The notes: generated from the sequence alone by a model not told the origin. A stretch of 64,000 bases of DNA from Candidatus Uhrbacteria bacterium (GCA_018664485.1 JABJOE010000005.1:30823-94822), one strand, 5' to 3'. Shown: positions 39,095 through 49,317, counted from the first letter of the stretch. A program made the numbers and translations.

Positions 39095-40044
39095 ATAAAC
39101 TAAAAGAAATTTTTGGTGATAGGTTCTTGACCGATGAGCCGCTTGCGAAACATTTGAATTTCAGGATCGGTGGACCTACAAAATATTTCGTTGAAGTAAA
39201 AACGATTGAAGAATTGCAACACGCACTTGCGGCCGCAAAGGAAAACAGCGTTGAGACGTTTGTGTTGGGAGGAGGGTCAAATACCCTTGCGAGCGATGCT
39301 GGGTTCGATGGTTTGGTTATTAAACTCGCCTTGCGTGCTCATCAGATTGACGGCACAACGGTTGTTGCCGAAGCCGGGATGATATCAGCGGCTTTGGCGC
39401 GTGTAACTGCTTCTGCGGGTCTTTCGGGATTTGCTTGGGCTATCTCACTTCCAGGAACTATCGGTGGAGCTGTCCGTGGTAACGCCGGATGTTTTGGGGG
39501 CGAGATGAAAGACACAGTAGTGAAGGTAGAAGTATTGCGAAATGGAAAAATAGTTGAACTCTATGCTGCTGACTTAGAGTTTGGTTATAGGGATTCTAAA
39601 GTGAAACATAACGACGATATTGTTTTGCGCGTTTGGCTTGAGCTCGCGCAAGGAGATTCAGAGGTGTTGTTGCAGCAATTAAAAGATACGGTTGAGGCTC
39701 GTAAGGAAACTCAGCCGTTACATGCTGGATCAGCAGGATGCATTTTTAAAAACTTTGAGTTTAGCGACGTCTCTGAAATTGAAAAGCTAGTGAGTGCTAC
39801 GGATGTTCCAGAGCCGATGATTACAGGTAAACGTATTTCTGCTGGTTGGATTATCGATCAGGCCGATTTGAAGGGTACTCGAATTGGAGACTCTGCAATC
39901 AGCGACGAGCACGGTAATTTTCTCATCAACCATGGAAAAGCAACGGCAGATGAGATCGTACAACTCATTGCTCTCGTGAAAACACGTGTGCGCACTCAGT
40001 TTGGTATTCAGCTGCAAGAAGAGGTTCAGTATTTAGGATTTTAG
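39091..40044 (+). CDS. murB: UDP-N-acetylenolpyruvoylglucosamine reductase
   Basis: MurB makes UDP-MurNAc by NADPH-dependent reduction with FAD. The 317-residue protein has the FAD-binding HLNFRIGGPTKYFVEVKTIEE and ETFVLGGGSNTLASDAGFDGLVIKL. It also has SLPGTIGGAVRGNAGCFGGEM, YRDSKVK, the catalytic serine region HAGSAGCIFKNFEF and the C-terminal GWIIDQADLKGTRIGDSAISDEHGNFLINHGKATADEI. It overlaps the preceding gene by 4 bases. murC and murB in one unit fit consecutive steps of peptidoglycan precursor synthesis. Confidence 0.96.
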   Translation: MNKLKEIFGDRFLTDEPLAKHLNFRIGGPTKYFVEVKTIEELQHALAAAKENSVETFVLGGGSNTLASDAGFDGLVIKLALRAHQIDGTTVVAEAGMISAALARVTASAGLSGFAWAISLPGTIGGAVRGNAGCFGGEMKDTVVKVEVLRNGKIVELYAADLEFGYRDSKVKHNDDIVLRVWLELAQGDSEVLLQQLKDTVEARKETQPLHAGSAGCIFKNFEFSDVSEIEKLVSATDVPEPMITGKRISAGWIIDQADLKGTRIGDSAISDEHGNFLINHGKATADEIVQLIALVKTRVRTQFGIQLQEEVQYLGF

Positions 40045-40094
40045 CAATCGGCTAAACATGATAAACTATAGGTAGAAACTAACCATTTTTACCT

Positions 40095-40400
40095 ATGCGC
40101 CTTACAGAAATCAAGGGACTTAACATGGACCTTACTGATGCGATAAAGGATCATGTAGAAAAACGTTTGGAAGGTTTAGAGCGGTTGTGCGAGGATCTTC
40201 AGCCATGCGATGTTGCCGCTGTAGTTGGAAAGACTACAAAGGGTCAGCAGAAGGGGTTGATCTTTAAAGCGGAATTTAATCTCAATATTCCGGGTACATT
40301 ATTGCGCGTTGAGACGGTTAAGGAAGATTTGTATGAAGCGATTGACGTTGCTTTGAAAGATTTAAAACGACAGCTGGTTGCGTATAAAGAGAAGCGTTAA
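40095..40400 (+). CDS. hpf: Ribosome hibernation-promoting factor (HPF/RaiA family)
   Basis: The 101-residue protein fits the short HPF/YfiA domain: MRLTEIKGLNMDLTDAIKDHVEKRLEGLERLC, FKAEFNLNIPGTLLRVETVKEDLYEAIDVALKDLKRQLVAYKEKR. It binds the 30S decoding centre and stores idle ribosomes. There is no long C-terminal dimerisation domain. A box reading TGATAAACT (-10 at 40062-40067) suggests transcription from about 40074 and a 20-base leader without a ribosome site. Confidence 0.9.
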   Translation: MRLTEIKGLNMDLTDAIKDHVEKRLEGLERLCEDLQPCDVAAVVGKTTKGQQKGLIFKAEFNLNIPGTLLRVETVKEDLYEAIDVALKDLKRQLVAYKEKR

Positions 40401-40437
40401 TGTTAGTAGGTTTTGCTATAAGAATTTAAATGCAATG

Positions 40438-40463
40438 AATCCCGAACTAGGTTCGGGATTCTT
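40438..40463. terminator. Bidirectional terminator between hpf and the six-gene operon
   Basis: GAATCCCGAA-CTAGG-TTCGGGATTC is a perfect 10-bp stem with TTTC after it on the plus strand and an AT-rich flank on the minus strand. It ends both hpf and the convergent operon. Confidence 0.8.
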
Positions 40464-40485
40464 TCGTGCAAGACGAGGAGTTGTC

Positions 40486-40632
40486 TTACTCGTAGGTGTT
40501 TGCGGCCATTGCCTCGGTGATCACTGTCGCGACCACGTCGGCGCTCCCCAGGTTGTGAGTGTTGGCCTTCGCCATCAGAATGGCGATGACTACAATCAGG
40601 GCCACGATGACGTGGTGTGGGCGGATTTCCAT
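40486..40632 (-). CDS. Six-gene operon, gene 6 (last): 48-aa membrane protein
   Basis: ATG 40632 starts MEIRPHHVIVALIVVIAILMAKANTHNLGSADVVATVITEAMAANTYE. One membrane helix (residues 8-22) is followed by a short outside-looking tail. A very strong ribosome site, CGGAGGT, lies 8 bases upstream, directly preceded by eleven AAC triplets on the minus strand. The ORF is too short for standard gene callers, but the ribosome site, the spacing and its place at the end of a run of similar genes support it. No homologue is recognised. Confidence 0.65.
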   Translation of the reverse strand: MEIRPHHVIVALIVVIAILMAKANTHNLGSADVVATVITEAMAANTYE

Positions 40633-40647
40633 TTTCCGTTACCTCCG

Positions 40648-40680
<33 letters not shown>

Positions 40681-40684
40681 GGGG

Positions 40685-40861
40685 TCAGTCGATGTAGATG
40701 ATCTCGCACGTGTCAGGTGGGGTCACCTTGCAGGTGGCTTCCGACCCTTTCTCGGCGATGATCACAAGATTGCTTACTTCTCGCTCAGCAACATATCCGT
40801 GTACGAACATGCGACCGAAGAATGCGGCGAGCACCATTGCTGCAACCGTAAGGTGGCGCAT
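40685..40861 (-). CDS. Six-gene operon, gene 5: 58-aa membrane or secreted protein
   Basis: I choose ATG 40861 (MRHLTVAAMVLAAFFGRMFVHGYV) because CGGAG lies 6 bases upstream; the reading frame is open to 40885 without a ribosome site. The first 20 residues form a membrane helix or signal peptide. The rest (AEREVSNLVIIAEKGSEATCKVTPPDTCEIIYID) is a small strand-rich domain with two cysteines. It is preceded by stem-loop elements A and B. No family is recognised. Confidence 0.65.
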   Translation of the reverse strand: MRHLTVAAMVLAAFFGRMFVHGYVAEREVSNLVIIAEKGSEATCKVTPPDTCEIIYID

Positions 40862-40895
40862 TAAGTCTCCGGGGAATCGATGCATGTTGCATCTA

Positions 40896-40943
40896 GGTTC
40901 ACGAAATGCAGGAACGTGTCGTGCACTTTGTGAACCCTTGGAG
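40896..40943 (-). repeat. Stem-loop element A, copy 1
   Basis: A 48-base block is identical to that at 41717-41764. GGTTCAC with the following TGCA pairs to TGCA and GTGAACC, giving a stem of about 15 bp with one mismatch and an 11-base loop. It lies between element B and the ribosome site of the mini-gene at 40685-40861. Confidence 0.85.
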
Positions 40944-40971
40944 GCTATCGGCGGTATATCTTCAAATCTTT

Positions 40972-41013
40972 TGCCTCAGAGATCACGACGTAGTCATGGT
41001 CTCAATTGGCGGC
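40972..41013 (-). repeat. Stem-loop element B, copy 1
   Basis: It starts TGCCTCAGAGATCACGACG and ends GGTCTCAATTGGCGGC. GAGATCA pairs with TGGTCTC (G-T allowed), and GCC with GGC outside an internal loop. Related copies lie at 41340-41381, 41779-41820 and 42085-42123. Confidence 0.8.
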
Positions 41014-41056
41014 CACAGAAAGATTCCTGGGCCTAGGGGAGATGACGGTTGCCATC

Positions 41057-41263
41057 TCAGAAGATGAAGTAGTGCCGGTTGGTGATGTCTTCACCGTTTT
41101 CTGCGATGTCGGGGGTGGGCAGGGCCTCGATCGAGTCGAGTGCCTCGACCAGAGCAGGGCTCAAGTCGGGGGACATCACAGCCTTGAGGGCAGCGTTGTC
41201 GTCGGTGGTGGTTGAGGTTCCGGTGCTCAGAGCGAGCAGAACGGCAAGGATGGTGTTGGACAT
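41057..41263 (-). CDS. Six-gene operon, gene 4: 68-aa secreted-type protein
   Basis: ATG 41263 (MSNTILAVLLALSTGTSTTTDDNAALKAVMSPDLSP) is chosen because CGGAGG lies 7 bases upstream. The N-terminus looks like a short signal peptide or anchor, followed by an acidic domain (ALVEALDSIEALPTPDIAENGEDI) ending in NRHYFIF. A diverged copy of stem-loop element B lies upstream at 41340-41381. No family is recognised. Confidence 0.6.
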   Translation of the reverse strand: MSNTILAVLLALSTGTSTTTDDNAALKAVMSPDLSPALVEALDSIEALPTPDIAENGEDITNRHYFIF

Positions 41264-41339
41264 ATTGTCCTCCGTTGTGGGGTGGGTGGGTGTCACCAAG
41301 CATGTAATGACACTTACTCAACTCACAACTTTTATTTGC

Positions 41340-41381
41340 ATCGCCTTGGAGGTCACCAGCTAGTGATGATCTCAGTTGGCG
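41340..41381 (-). repeat. Stem-loop element B, diverged copy
   Basis: GCCTTGGAGGTCAC, a short loop, then GTGATGATCTCAGTTGGC. It keeps the paired blocks of the other copies while the sequence has drifted, including paired changes, as expected of a conserved RNA structure. Confidence 0.6.
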
Positions 41382-41439
41382 GCCTAGAGAGATGATTCTA
41401 GGACCACGGTTGAAGAGTGAAGGAAGGTTGGTTGGTAGT

Positions 41440-41685
41440 TCAGGCAGGTGTTCCTTGGTACATCGTCCCGAAGGCCAGGAGGAGCAAGAACATCTTGGCC
41501 AGAACCATCATGCTGCCGCCCCAGATTGCGGTCGCTCCACGATCGTAGTGGGGCATACGACGCATCCGAATCATCAGGATGGCGGCGATGGTCAGCGATG
41601 CGGCGAAGCCGACGCTGGAAGTAGTGATGCCTGCATCGGTGCAGAGCATGGCGAGAAATTCAGCTTTGAGTTGGGTCGGGGTCAT
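41440..41685 (-). CDS. Six-gene operon, gene 3: 81-aa two-helix membrane protein
   Basis: ATG 41685 (MTPTQLKAEFLAMLCTDAG) is chosen because TGGAG lies 5 bases upstream; the longer frame back to 41802 would run through elements A and B. Two membrane helices are visible (VGFAASLTIAAILMIRM and GGSMMVLAKMFLLLLAFGTMY), separated by a basic loop (RMRRMPHYDRGATAIW). The layout is reminiscent of small holin-like or pilin-assembly membrane proteins, but there is no sequence motif to support either. Confidence 0.65.
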   Translation of the reverse strand: MTPTQLKAEFLAMLCTDAGITTSSVGFAASLTIAAILMIRMRRMPHYDRGATAIWGGSMMVLAKMFLLLLAFGTMYQGTPA

Positions 41686-41716
41686 GGTGGCTCCAGTGTG
41701 ATGCATATGCATCGAG

Positions 41717-41764
41717 GGTTCACGAAATGCAGGAACGTGTCGTGCACTTTGTGAACCCTTGGAG
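41717..41764 (-). repeat. Stem-loop element A, copy 2
   Basis: All 48 bases are identical to 40896-40943. It lies between element B copy 41779-41820 and the ribosome site of the mini-gene at 41440-41685. Confidence 0.85.
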
Positions 41765-41778
41765 CTCGTATTACGTAT

Positions 41779-41820
41779 TGCCTCAGAGATCACCACAAGC
41801 ATGTGATGGTCTCAATTGGC
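41779..41820 (-). repeat. Stem-loop element B, copy 2
   Basis: It starts TGCCTCAGAGATCACCAC and ends GTGATGGTCTCAATTGGC. GAGATCACCAC pairs with GTGATGGTCTC over 11 positions with one mismatch. Confidence 0.8.
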
Positions 41821-41859
41821 TGGTAGTTGGACAAGAAATGTCCGCGTACCAAGTGCTGT

Positions 41860-42039
41860 TTAGCCTGTGATCATCATGAGGAAGAACAGACCGCCGAGCA
41901 TCGTGCCCCCGATCAGGAAAAGTACCGTGATTAGTGCTTTCGCTAAATCTTCGTCCTTTCGTGTTTTTTCTTCTTGTGATCTGATTCTGATCTCGTTGGC
42001 TCGTTTCTGCTCATAACTTGGCTGGCGTCGTTTTCTCAT
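41860..42039 (-). CDS. Six-gene operon, gene 2: 59-aa tail-anchored membrane protein
   Basis: ATG 42039 starts MRKRRQPSYEQKRANEIRIRSQEEKTRKDEDLAKA, a strongly charged helical segment, followed by one membrane helix (LITVLFLIGGTMLGGLFFLMMITG) at the C-terminus. AGGTAG lies 6 bases before the start. It is too short for ordinary gene calling, but the charged-then-hydrophobic layout and the spacing support it. Element B copy 42085-42123 lies upstream. Confidence 0.6.
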   Translation of the reverse strand: MRKRRQPSYEQKRANEIRIRSQEEKTRKDEDLAKALITVLFLIGGTMLGGLFFLMMITG

Positions 42040-42084
42040 TGCTTCTACCTATTCGGGTTACTGCCCGATATGTGGAGGCGTATT

Positions 42085-42123
42085 TGCCTCAGAGATCACG
42101 ACATAGTCATGGCCTCAATTGGC
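42085..42123 (-). repeat. Stem-loop element B, copy 3, next to a second perfect hairpin
   Basis: It starts TGCCTCAGAGATCACGAC and ends GGCCTCAATTGGC. Directly beside it GCCGCGGAAC-AGTGAA-GTTCCGCGGC (42124-42151) forms a perfect 10-bp hairpin. Confidence 0.8.
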
Positions 42124-42182
42124 AGCCGCGGAACAGTGAAGTTCCGCGGCAGTCAGCTACGTAGTAACGCAGGTGATGGGCC

Positions 42183-42386
42183 TCAGAGGGAGGCGAGGAC
42201 ATCAGGATTGATGTCGTTGGTCCGGGGCGTGATGCCCATGACCGGGATGGTCGCGCCGCCGTTGGGCTGGAGCGAGTCCATGGTGTCGCTGAGCTTCACC
42301 ATGGACTCGTGCATTTCGTAGCACGGAATGGCGAACCCGCCGATGGTGAGTGCGAAAGCGAGGCCGAGGTGAATGATTCGAGTCAT
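42183..42386 (-). CDS. Six-gene operon, gene 1: 67-aa secreted-type protein
   Basis: ATG 42386 starts MTRIIHLGLAFALTIGGFAIPCYEMHESMV. The first 20 residues form a signal peptide or membrane anchor, with a cysteine soon after. The remainder (KLSDTMDSLQPNGGATIPVMGITPRTNDINPDVLASL) is small and polar. CGGAG lies 8 bases before the start. It is the first gene after the operon promoter, with a leader of about 43 bases. The longer frame back to 42551 would cross the promoter and is rejected. Confidence 0.65.
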   Translation of the reverse strand: MTRIIHLGLAFALTIGGFAIPCYEMHESMVKLSDTMDSLQPNGGATIPVMGITPRTNDINPDVLASL

Positions 42387-42435
42387 GATGGATCTCCGAG
42401 TTGTAGTGCACTGAGTTGTGCTTGATCCTGACCTA

Positions 42436-42464
42436 ATAGTAGCACGTTTTAGCACTTTTGTCAA
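42436..42464 (-). promoter_or_regulatory. Promoter of the six-gene operon
   Basis: Minus strand: TTGACA (42464-42459), a 17-base spacer and TACTAT (42441-42436). The first 16 bases, TTGACAAAAGTGCTAA, match the promoter of the structured RNA at 33293. Confidence 0.8.
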
Positions 42465-42738
42465 GTTACTCTGGACAGAAAAGAGAGAGAAAACCTTATA
42501 AAACAAGCATAAAACAGTCTTTTTGTTTTGTATCTTTGAACTAAAATTCAATAACTTTTTAGCCTAATAAAGACAAAGTTGTACGCCTTGTCATTTTCGA
42601 CATTTTCAGGCACAATAGCGACGTTATACCCAACGGAATGGCCTTTAACATGTACTTTCTAAAAGTGCCTTAAGGTCTACGGGATAAAAACTCATATACA
42701 GATTTTGGATAACTCTATTTAAAGTTGTGCTACAGGTT

Positions 42739-45534
<2,796 letters not shown>

Positions 45535-45535
45535 T

Positions 45536-45877
45536 GTGAAAGATCTTGCGCCAGATATTTACCGTCAAAGATTAGTAGTCGAAGGCTATCCGAAGAATCC
45601 GATTACTGCGGAGCAGATTAAGGACTATCTGTCGAAGCTTTCGGGTGAGCTTAAAATGGTGACACTTTTGGAGCCGATTGCTCATTTATCACCTAAGTTC
45701 GGATGGGCTGGTTGGATTCACTGGGAGACGTCTGGTGCACATTTTTATGCATGGGATAGGCCACGTGTATTTTTTAGTGTAGATATTTATACTTGCCTAA
45801 AGTTTTCAAACGAGGACGCGGTAAGATTTACAAAAGAATATTTTGATGCGACTGAAGTAGTTTGGAAAGAAGTGTAA
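45536..45877 (+). CDS. SpeD-like S-adenosylmethionine decarboxylase-fold protein
   Basis: The 113-residue ORF begins at GTG 45536, one base after the secA stop. The C-terminal half (GWAGWIHWETSGAHFYAWDRPRVFFSVDIYTCLKFSNEDAVRFTKEYFDATEVVWKEV) matches the SpeD fold. It has a serine after the first strand (ETSGAH) at the place where self-cleavage makes the pyruvoyl cofactor, and a conserved cysteine in DIYTC. The usual histidine in the IHTWPE stretch is not obvious. If active it would make decarboxylated SAM for spermidine, but no speE or arginine decarboxylase gene is nearby. It is probably read with secA. Confidence 0.6.
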   Translation: MKDLAPDIYRQRLVVEGYPKNPITAEQIKDYLSKLSGELKMVTLLEPIAHLSPKFGWAGWIHWETSGAHFYAWDRPRVFFSVDIYTCLKFSNEDAVRFTKEYFDATEVVWKEV

Positions 45878-45931
45878 TTTTGTATAAATACAGAACTCCG
45901 GCCGTGGCAATGCCAAGACCGGAGTAAGAGA

Positions 45932-46049
45932 GGGGATGAAGGGTGTCGAACCCCCGACCTACCGTTAGCGTTTGCGTGTTGGCGCAAACGAGGCCTACCA
46001 GGACCGTAGGTCCGGGCCACGGTCGCTCTCCCAACTGAGCTACATCCCC
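45932..46049 (-). tRNA. tRNA-like gene with a structured insertion of about 46 nt in the anticodon loop
   Basis: On the minus strand GGGGATG (46049-46043) pairs with CATCCCC (45938-45932) as a 7-bp acceptor stem. A normal D-arm (GCTCAGTTGGGAGAGC) follows, then ACCGT as the 5' half of the anticodon stem. Its partner ACGGT is followed by a canonical 5-base variable loop (AGGTC) and a T-arm (GGGGG-TTCGACA-CCCTT). Between the two halves lie 53 bases instead of 7. These contain the hairpins GGACC-TAC-GGTCC and CGTTTGCG-CCAACA-CGCAAACG. No simple excision gives a loop with U33, so the anticodon cannot be assigned. CCA is not encoded. It may be an interrupted tRNA or a tRNA-derived RNA. Confidence 0.55.
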
Positions 46050-46082
46050 TAAGGTCGCTACAGTAAAGGAAACTACTGATAT

Positions 46083-46676
46083 ATGTCAATTGATGTGAAA
46101 ATAATCGACTGGACAACTGTACTTGCTGACTGGAAAGATTCCGAAGAAGAAATTTGGCGATCTCATTACACTGAGCGTGGATATGACAGTTGGTGGCAAT
46201 GGCGTAAGACTTATAGCGCCGAATTTGATTTACCGGCACGCAGATGGACGGAGGAGATAGTTGAAGATCCTCATGACGTAATTCCTGCCATAAAAATCGG
46301 TGGGTATCGTGGTTGGAAGATATATCGACCGGCAGGACTTGAGATTGCAACGTTCGCTGACATTGCACGCCATATTGTGGCAGGTGAGTTGTCTATACTC
46401 GGTGAGCTACGTATTGATGTGCGTACAAATGAAAAGGTTAAAAACCGTGCAGGAAATTTGCATGATACAACGTTACTCGTATTGCGTTCCGGAGACTTCA
46501 CAGTGCTACTAGACGGTACGCATCGTGCTGCGGCAATCGCCGTTGAAGCTATTGACGATATAAAATCTTCTTTAAAAGTCACTTTACGAGTTTGCCATTT
46601 TGATGACAGCGAGAGGTCATTGCTTGAGAAGTTTGCAAAAGATCGAAGATACGTAGTTAAAAAGAAAAATGACTAA
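46083..46676 (+). CDS. Hypothetical protein with a ParB-like DGTHR motif, 197 aa
   Basis: The N-terminal half has many tryptophans and charged residues (WKDSEEEIWRSHYTERGYDSWWQWRKTYSAEF). The C-terminal half contains FTVLLDGTHRAAAIAVEAI, which resembles the phosphate-binding DGxHR helix start of ParB/sulfiredoxin-type domains. No other motif is recognised and no function is proposed. It overlaps the next gene by 8 bases, so the two are co-translated. Confidence 0.6.
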   Translation: MSIDVKIIDWTTVLADWKDSEEEIWRSHYTERGYDSWWQWRKTYSAEFDLPARRWTEEIVEDPHDVIPAIKIGGYRGWKIYRPAGLEIATFADIARHIVAGELSILGELRIDVRTNEKVKNRAGNLHDTTLLVLRSGDFTVLLDGTHRAAAIAVEAIDDIKSSLKVTLRVCHFDDSERSLLEKFAKDRRYVVKKKND

Positions 46677-47310
46677 CAAGATTCCTGTTTTGTATTCTTT
46701 CCGCCGATGCCCGTATGCGATGCGTGCTCGTTTAGCTATCGCATCGAGCGGAAATAAAGTCGAGCTGCGAGAAGTTGTTCTTCGAGATAAGCCAGAGTCT
46801 ATGTTGCAGTGTTCACCAAAGGGAACTGTGCCGGTCCTTGTCTTACCTGACGGATCAGTAATTGAGGAAAGCTTGGATATTATGCTGTGGGCGCTACGTC
46901 AAAGCGATCCGGATCAACTATTACTGGGAGGATCTGCCCCCTGTGGACAACTTTTTATCGATCAGAACGATGGGGAATTCAAGGCAAATTTAGATAAGTA
47001 TAAATACGCTCAGCGTCATCCGGAACCGGCTGAGTTTTACAGGGCAGAGGGCGCGAAGTTTTTAAAAGATTTAGACGATCGACTTTCCGATACTCCATAT
47101 CTTTGCGGTGACAGACCGATGTTTACCGACTACGCAATTTTTCCATTCGTTCGCCAGTTCGCACATGTCGATCGAGATTGGTTCGATAATACTGATTACA
47201 AAAACCTCCAGACTTGGCTGAAGGGTTTGTTGGATGATAATTTGTTTGAAACGATCATGGTGAAACATGGTCAGTGGCGTGAAGGTGACGCGCCTATACT
47301 TTTTCCTTAA
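46669..47310 (+). CDS. Glutathione S-transferase-like protein
   Basis: The 213-residue protein has an N-terminal thioredoxin fold with IPVLYSFRRCPYAMRARLAIASSGNKVELREV. The conserved PxxxVP and ESxDI region reads SPKGTVPVLVLPDGSVIEESLDIMLWAL. A helical C-terminal domain follows (FLKDLDDRLSDTPYLCGDRPMFTDYAIFPFVRQFAHVD), typical of GSTs. The single cysteine in RRCPYAMR suggests a glutaredoxin-like or cysteinyl GST. Glutathione is not expected in such bacteria, so the thiol partner is open. Its 3' end overlaps the convergent trhO gene by 17 bases. Confidence 0.82.
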   Translation: MTNKIPVLYSFRRCPYAMRARLAIASSGNKVELREVVLRDKPESMLQCSPKGTVPVLVLPDGSVIEESLDIMLWALRQSDPDQLLLGGSAPCGQLFIDQNDGEFKANLDKYKYAQRHPEPAEFYRAEGAKFLKDLDDRLSDTPYLCGDRPMFTDYAIFPFVRQFAHVDRDWFDNTDYKNLQTWLKGLLDDNLFETIMVKHGQWREGDAPILFP

Positions 47311-48280
47311 TTGATTTCTTCCGCAATTTGATCTGCTCTTCTACGGGCAGGTTTTTAATATCCAGGCAACGCTGTGAACAACAATCGTCTAATTTCTCAC
47401 CACAGTCTTCGCATTGCACTATCAATTCATGGCAAGCATCGTTTGCACAATCTTTCGTAGTATTCGATGGCGCTTTACACGTGTAGCATGATCCTAAAAT
47501 GTCATTGGTAATCACTTCCGGCTTACGACCATCAAACACGAAGTTTGCACCTTTGTACTTTGATTTTAGTCCTTCTCGATCAATCTGATGTTTGTAGTCG
47601 ATAATCCCTCCATGCAACTGATTCACATCTTTGAAACCATGATGCTTCAAATACGCTGAAGTTTTTTCACAACGAATTCCACCAGTACAGTATAGAAGAA
47701 CCTTTTCATCTTCTTTACCCTGGAGTGTGTCGAGTACTTCCGGTAGCTCATCTTTAAAGGTTTGTGCTCTTGGGAGAATGGCTCCGTCAAAATGTCCGAT
47801 GTCAGACTCGTATGCATTCCGCATGTCGACAACTACAGCTCCACCGTCAATCGCTTCATTAAATGCAGAGGCGGTAAGATGCTCACCAACGTTTTCAACA
47901 TCGTATGAATCTTTTGGAAGACCATCTGCCAGAATATACTTACGTGCTTTGATGGCTAACTTCCAAAATGAAATCCCATCTTCACTCACTCCAATTTTAA
48001 ATGGTACGCCGGTAAACTCCGGAATACTATCGACATGCGCTCGGAATGCTTCAAGATTATGATTTGGTACATTGAGCTGCGCGTTTATTCCTTCTTGTGA
48101 TACGTAGATTCGTCCAAGTACACCAAGCTCCGTCCATTCAATCCATAGCTTATCTCGCAAGCTATCGACGTTATCTAGTCGTACGTAACGGTAGAATGAG
48201 ATCGATGTTCTTGAAAAGTCCTCGGCTTCAACTAGCGCGAGGGCGTCCTTCTTATTAAGTTTGTTGGCCAATTTCTTCAT
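47294..48280 (-). CDS. trhO: tRNA uridine(34) hydroxylase TrhO (rhodanese family)
   Basis: TrhO forms 5-hydroxyuridine at position 34 of tRNAs with oxygen. The protein of about 328 residues has the N-terminal domain (FYRYVRLDNVDSLRDKLWIEWTELGVLGRIYVSQEGINAQLNVP). A rhodanese domain carries the catalytic cysteine loop YCTGGIRCEKTSAYLKHHGFKDVNQLHGGI. The end is cysteine-rich (GSCYTCKAPSNTTKDC ... CEDCGEKLDDCCSQRC). ATG 48280 is chosen because the minus-strand promoter TTGACT, 17 bases, TATTAT lies directly upstream, within the longer open frame. Confidence 0.9.
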   Translation of the reverse strand: MKKLANKLNKKDALALVEAEDFSRTSISFYRYVRLDNVDSLRDKLWIEWTELGVLGRIYVSQEGINAQLNVPNHNLEAFRAHVDSIPEFTGVPFKIGVSEDGISFWKLAIKARKYILADGLPKDSYDVENVGEHLTASAFNEAIDGGAVVVDMRNAYESDIGHFDGAILPRAQTFKDELPEVLDTLQGKEDEKVLLYCTGGIRCEKTSAYLKHHGFKDVNQLHGGIIDYKHQIDREGLKSKYKGANFVFDGRKPEVITNDILGSCYTCKAPSNTTKDCANDACHELIVQCEDCGEKLDDCCSQRCLDIKNLPVEEQIKLRKKSIKEKV

Positions 48281-48328
48281 AATGGGTAGAATAATACGTA
48301 TAAATATCAAAAAGTCAATGATACGAAT

Positions 48329-48946
48329 ATGAAGTCTGTTTTATTTGATTTTGATGGCGTGATTGTTGATTCTTTTGAGTTGTCCTATCGATGTGTAGGA
48401 ATAGTTAATCCGAATCCGCCAACCAAGGAAGAATATAGGCGTTACTTTGATGGAAATATTTTTAAATCAACAGAAGTAAATCGGCAAAAAAAGAAGTTTG
48501 AAGTCAGTGAAGATGATCCATTTAATGTAGAGTATGTTCTTGGTTTGTTGGAGCTTGATCCAGTGGATGGAATGAGTGAGGTGCTTAGAACGCTGAATGT
48601 AGATTATCGTTCGGCTATTATCTCATCCTCTATCAATAATCCAATCAAAAAATATTTAAATAAGTTTCAACTTGATGGAATTTTCGAAGAGATATACGGC
48701 GCTGAGTTTTCTTTAAGTAAAGAGGTGAAAATTAAAGTAGCACTTGAAAAGTTTCAGATTACCGGTGACGAAGCTGTGTTTATCACAGATACACTTGGCG
48801 ACATGCGCGAGGCTGCGAAGGTGGGTGTGAAGTCGATCGGCGTTACGTGGGGATTCCAAAAAGAAAGTAATTTGAAAAAGGGCAATCCTGTAGCTATCGT
48901 GAATACACCGGAGGAACTCTTAGCAACTATTGAGAGTCTTGGCTGA
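48329..48946 (+). CDS. HAD-superfamily phosphatase
   Basis: The 205-residue protein starts with the nucleophile motif VLFDFDGVIVDSFELSY. The second motif is SAIISSSINNPIK, the lysine lies in FSLSKEVKIKVALEKF, and the acidic motif is AVFITDTLGDMREAAKVGVKSIGVTWGF. This is a phosphoglycolate phosphatase-like HAD enzyme with a helical cap. The substrate cannot be told. It is divergent from trhO, with both starts within 50 bases. Confidence 0.88.
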   Translation: MKSVLFDFDGVIVDSFELSYRCVGIVNPNPPTKEEYRRYFDGNIFKSTEVNRQKKKFEVSEDDPFNVEYVLGLLELDPVDGMSEVLRTLNVDYRSAIISSSINNPIKKYLNKFQLDGIFEEIYGAEFSLSKEVKIKVALEKFQITGDEAVFITDTLGDMREAAKVGVKSIGVTWGFQKESNLKKGNPVAIVNTPEELLATIESLG

Positions 48947-48968
48947 AACAAATAAACTGTGTAATGGT

Positions 48969-49316
48969 ATGGCTTACGACGAGGAACTGGCGCGGCGGGT
49001 TGCAGAACTTGTTTTAGATGAGACGAAAGTTACATCAAAACAGATGTTCGGAGGACTTGCTTTTATGTTAAACGGAAATATGTTCTGTGGAATAAACGGG
49101 CATGAGTTGATGTTGCGCGTTGGCAAGGATCAGTATGAGGATATTCTCGCGCGCGAGGGTGCACGTGAGATGGACTTTACAGGTAAGGCGTTAAAAGGCT
49201 TCGTGTATGTCGATGAAACGGGATTTGCTACGGAGGATGCGTTGCAGGATTGGGTACTTTTGTCGTACGATTTTGCGGAGACCCTACCAGTCAAAAAAGC
49301 AAAGAAAAAGAAGTAA
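48969..49316 (+). CDS. TfoX/Sxy N-terminal domain protein
   Basis: The 115-residue protein has the TfoX_N pattern: ELARRVAELVLDETKVTSKQMFGGLAFMLNGNMFCGINGHELMLRVG, then MDFTGKALKGFVYVDETGFATEDALQDWVLLSYDFAETLP. Full-length Sxy/TfoX controls competence in some Proteobacteria; stand-alone N-terminal domains are widespread with unknown role. ATG 48969 is chosen because TAAACT (48953-48958) ends 11 bases before it. Confidence 0.85.
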   Translation: MAYDEELARRVAELVLDETKVTSKQMFGGLAFMLNGNMFCGINGHELMLRVGKDQYEDILAREGAREMDFTGKALKGFVYVDETGFATEDALQDWVLLSYDFAETLPVKKAKKKK

Positions 49317-49317
49317 T

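Noticed and set aside
45787..46368. 193-codon minus-strand ORF across the tRNA-like gene
   Set aside because: It covers the tRNA-like structure and the antisense of two genes and contains tRNA-derived sequence, so it is not a protein gene.
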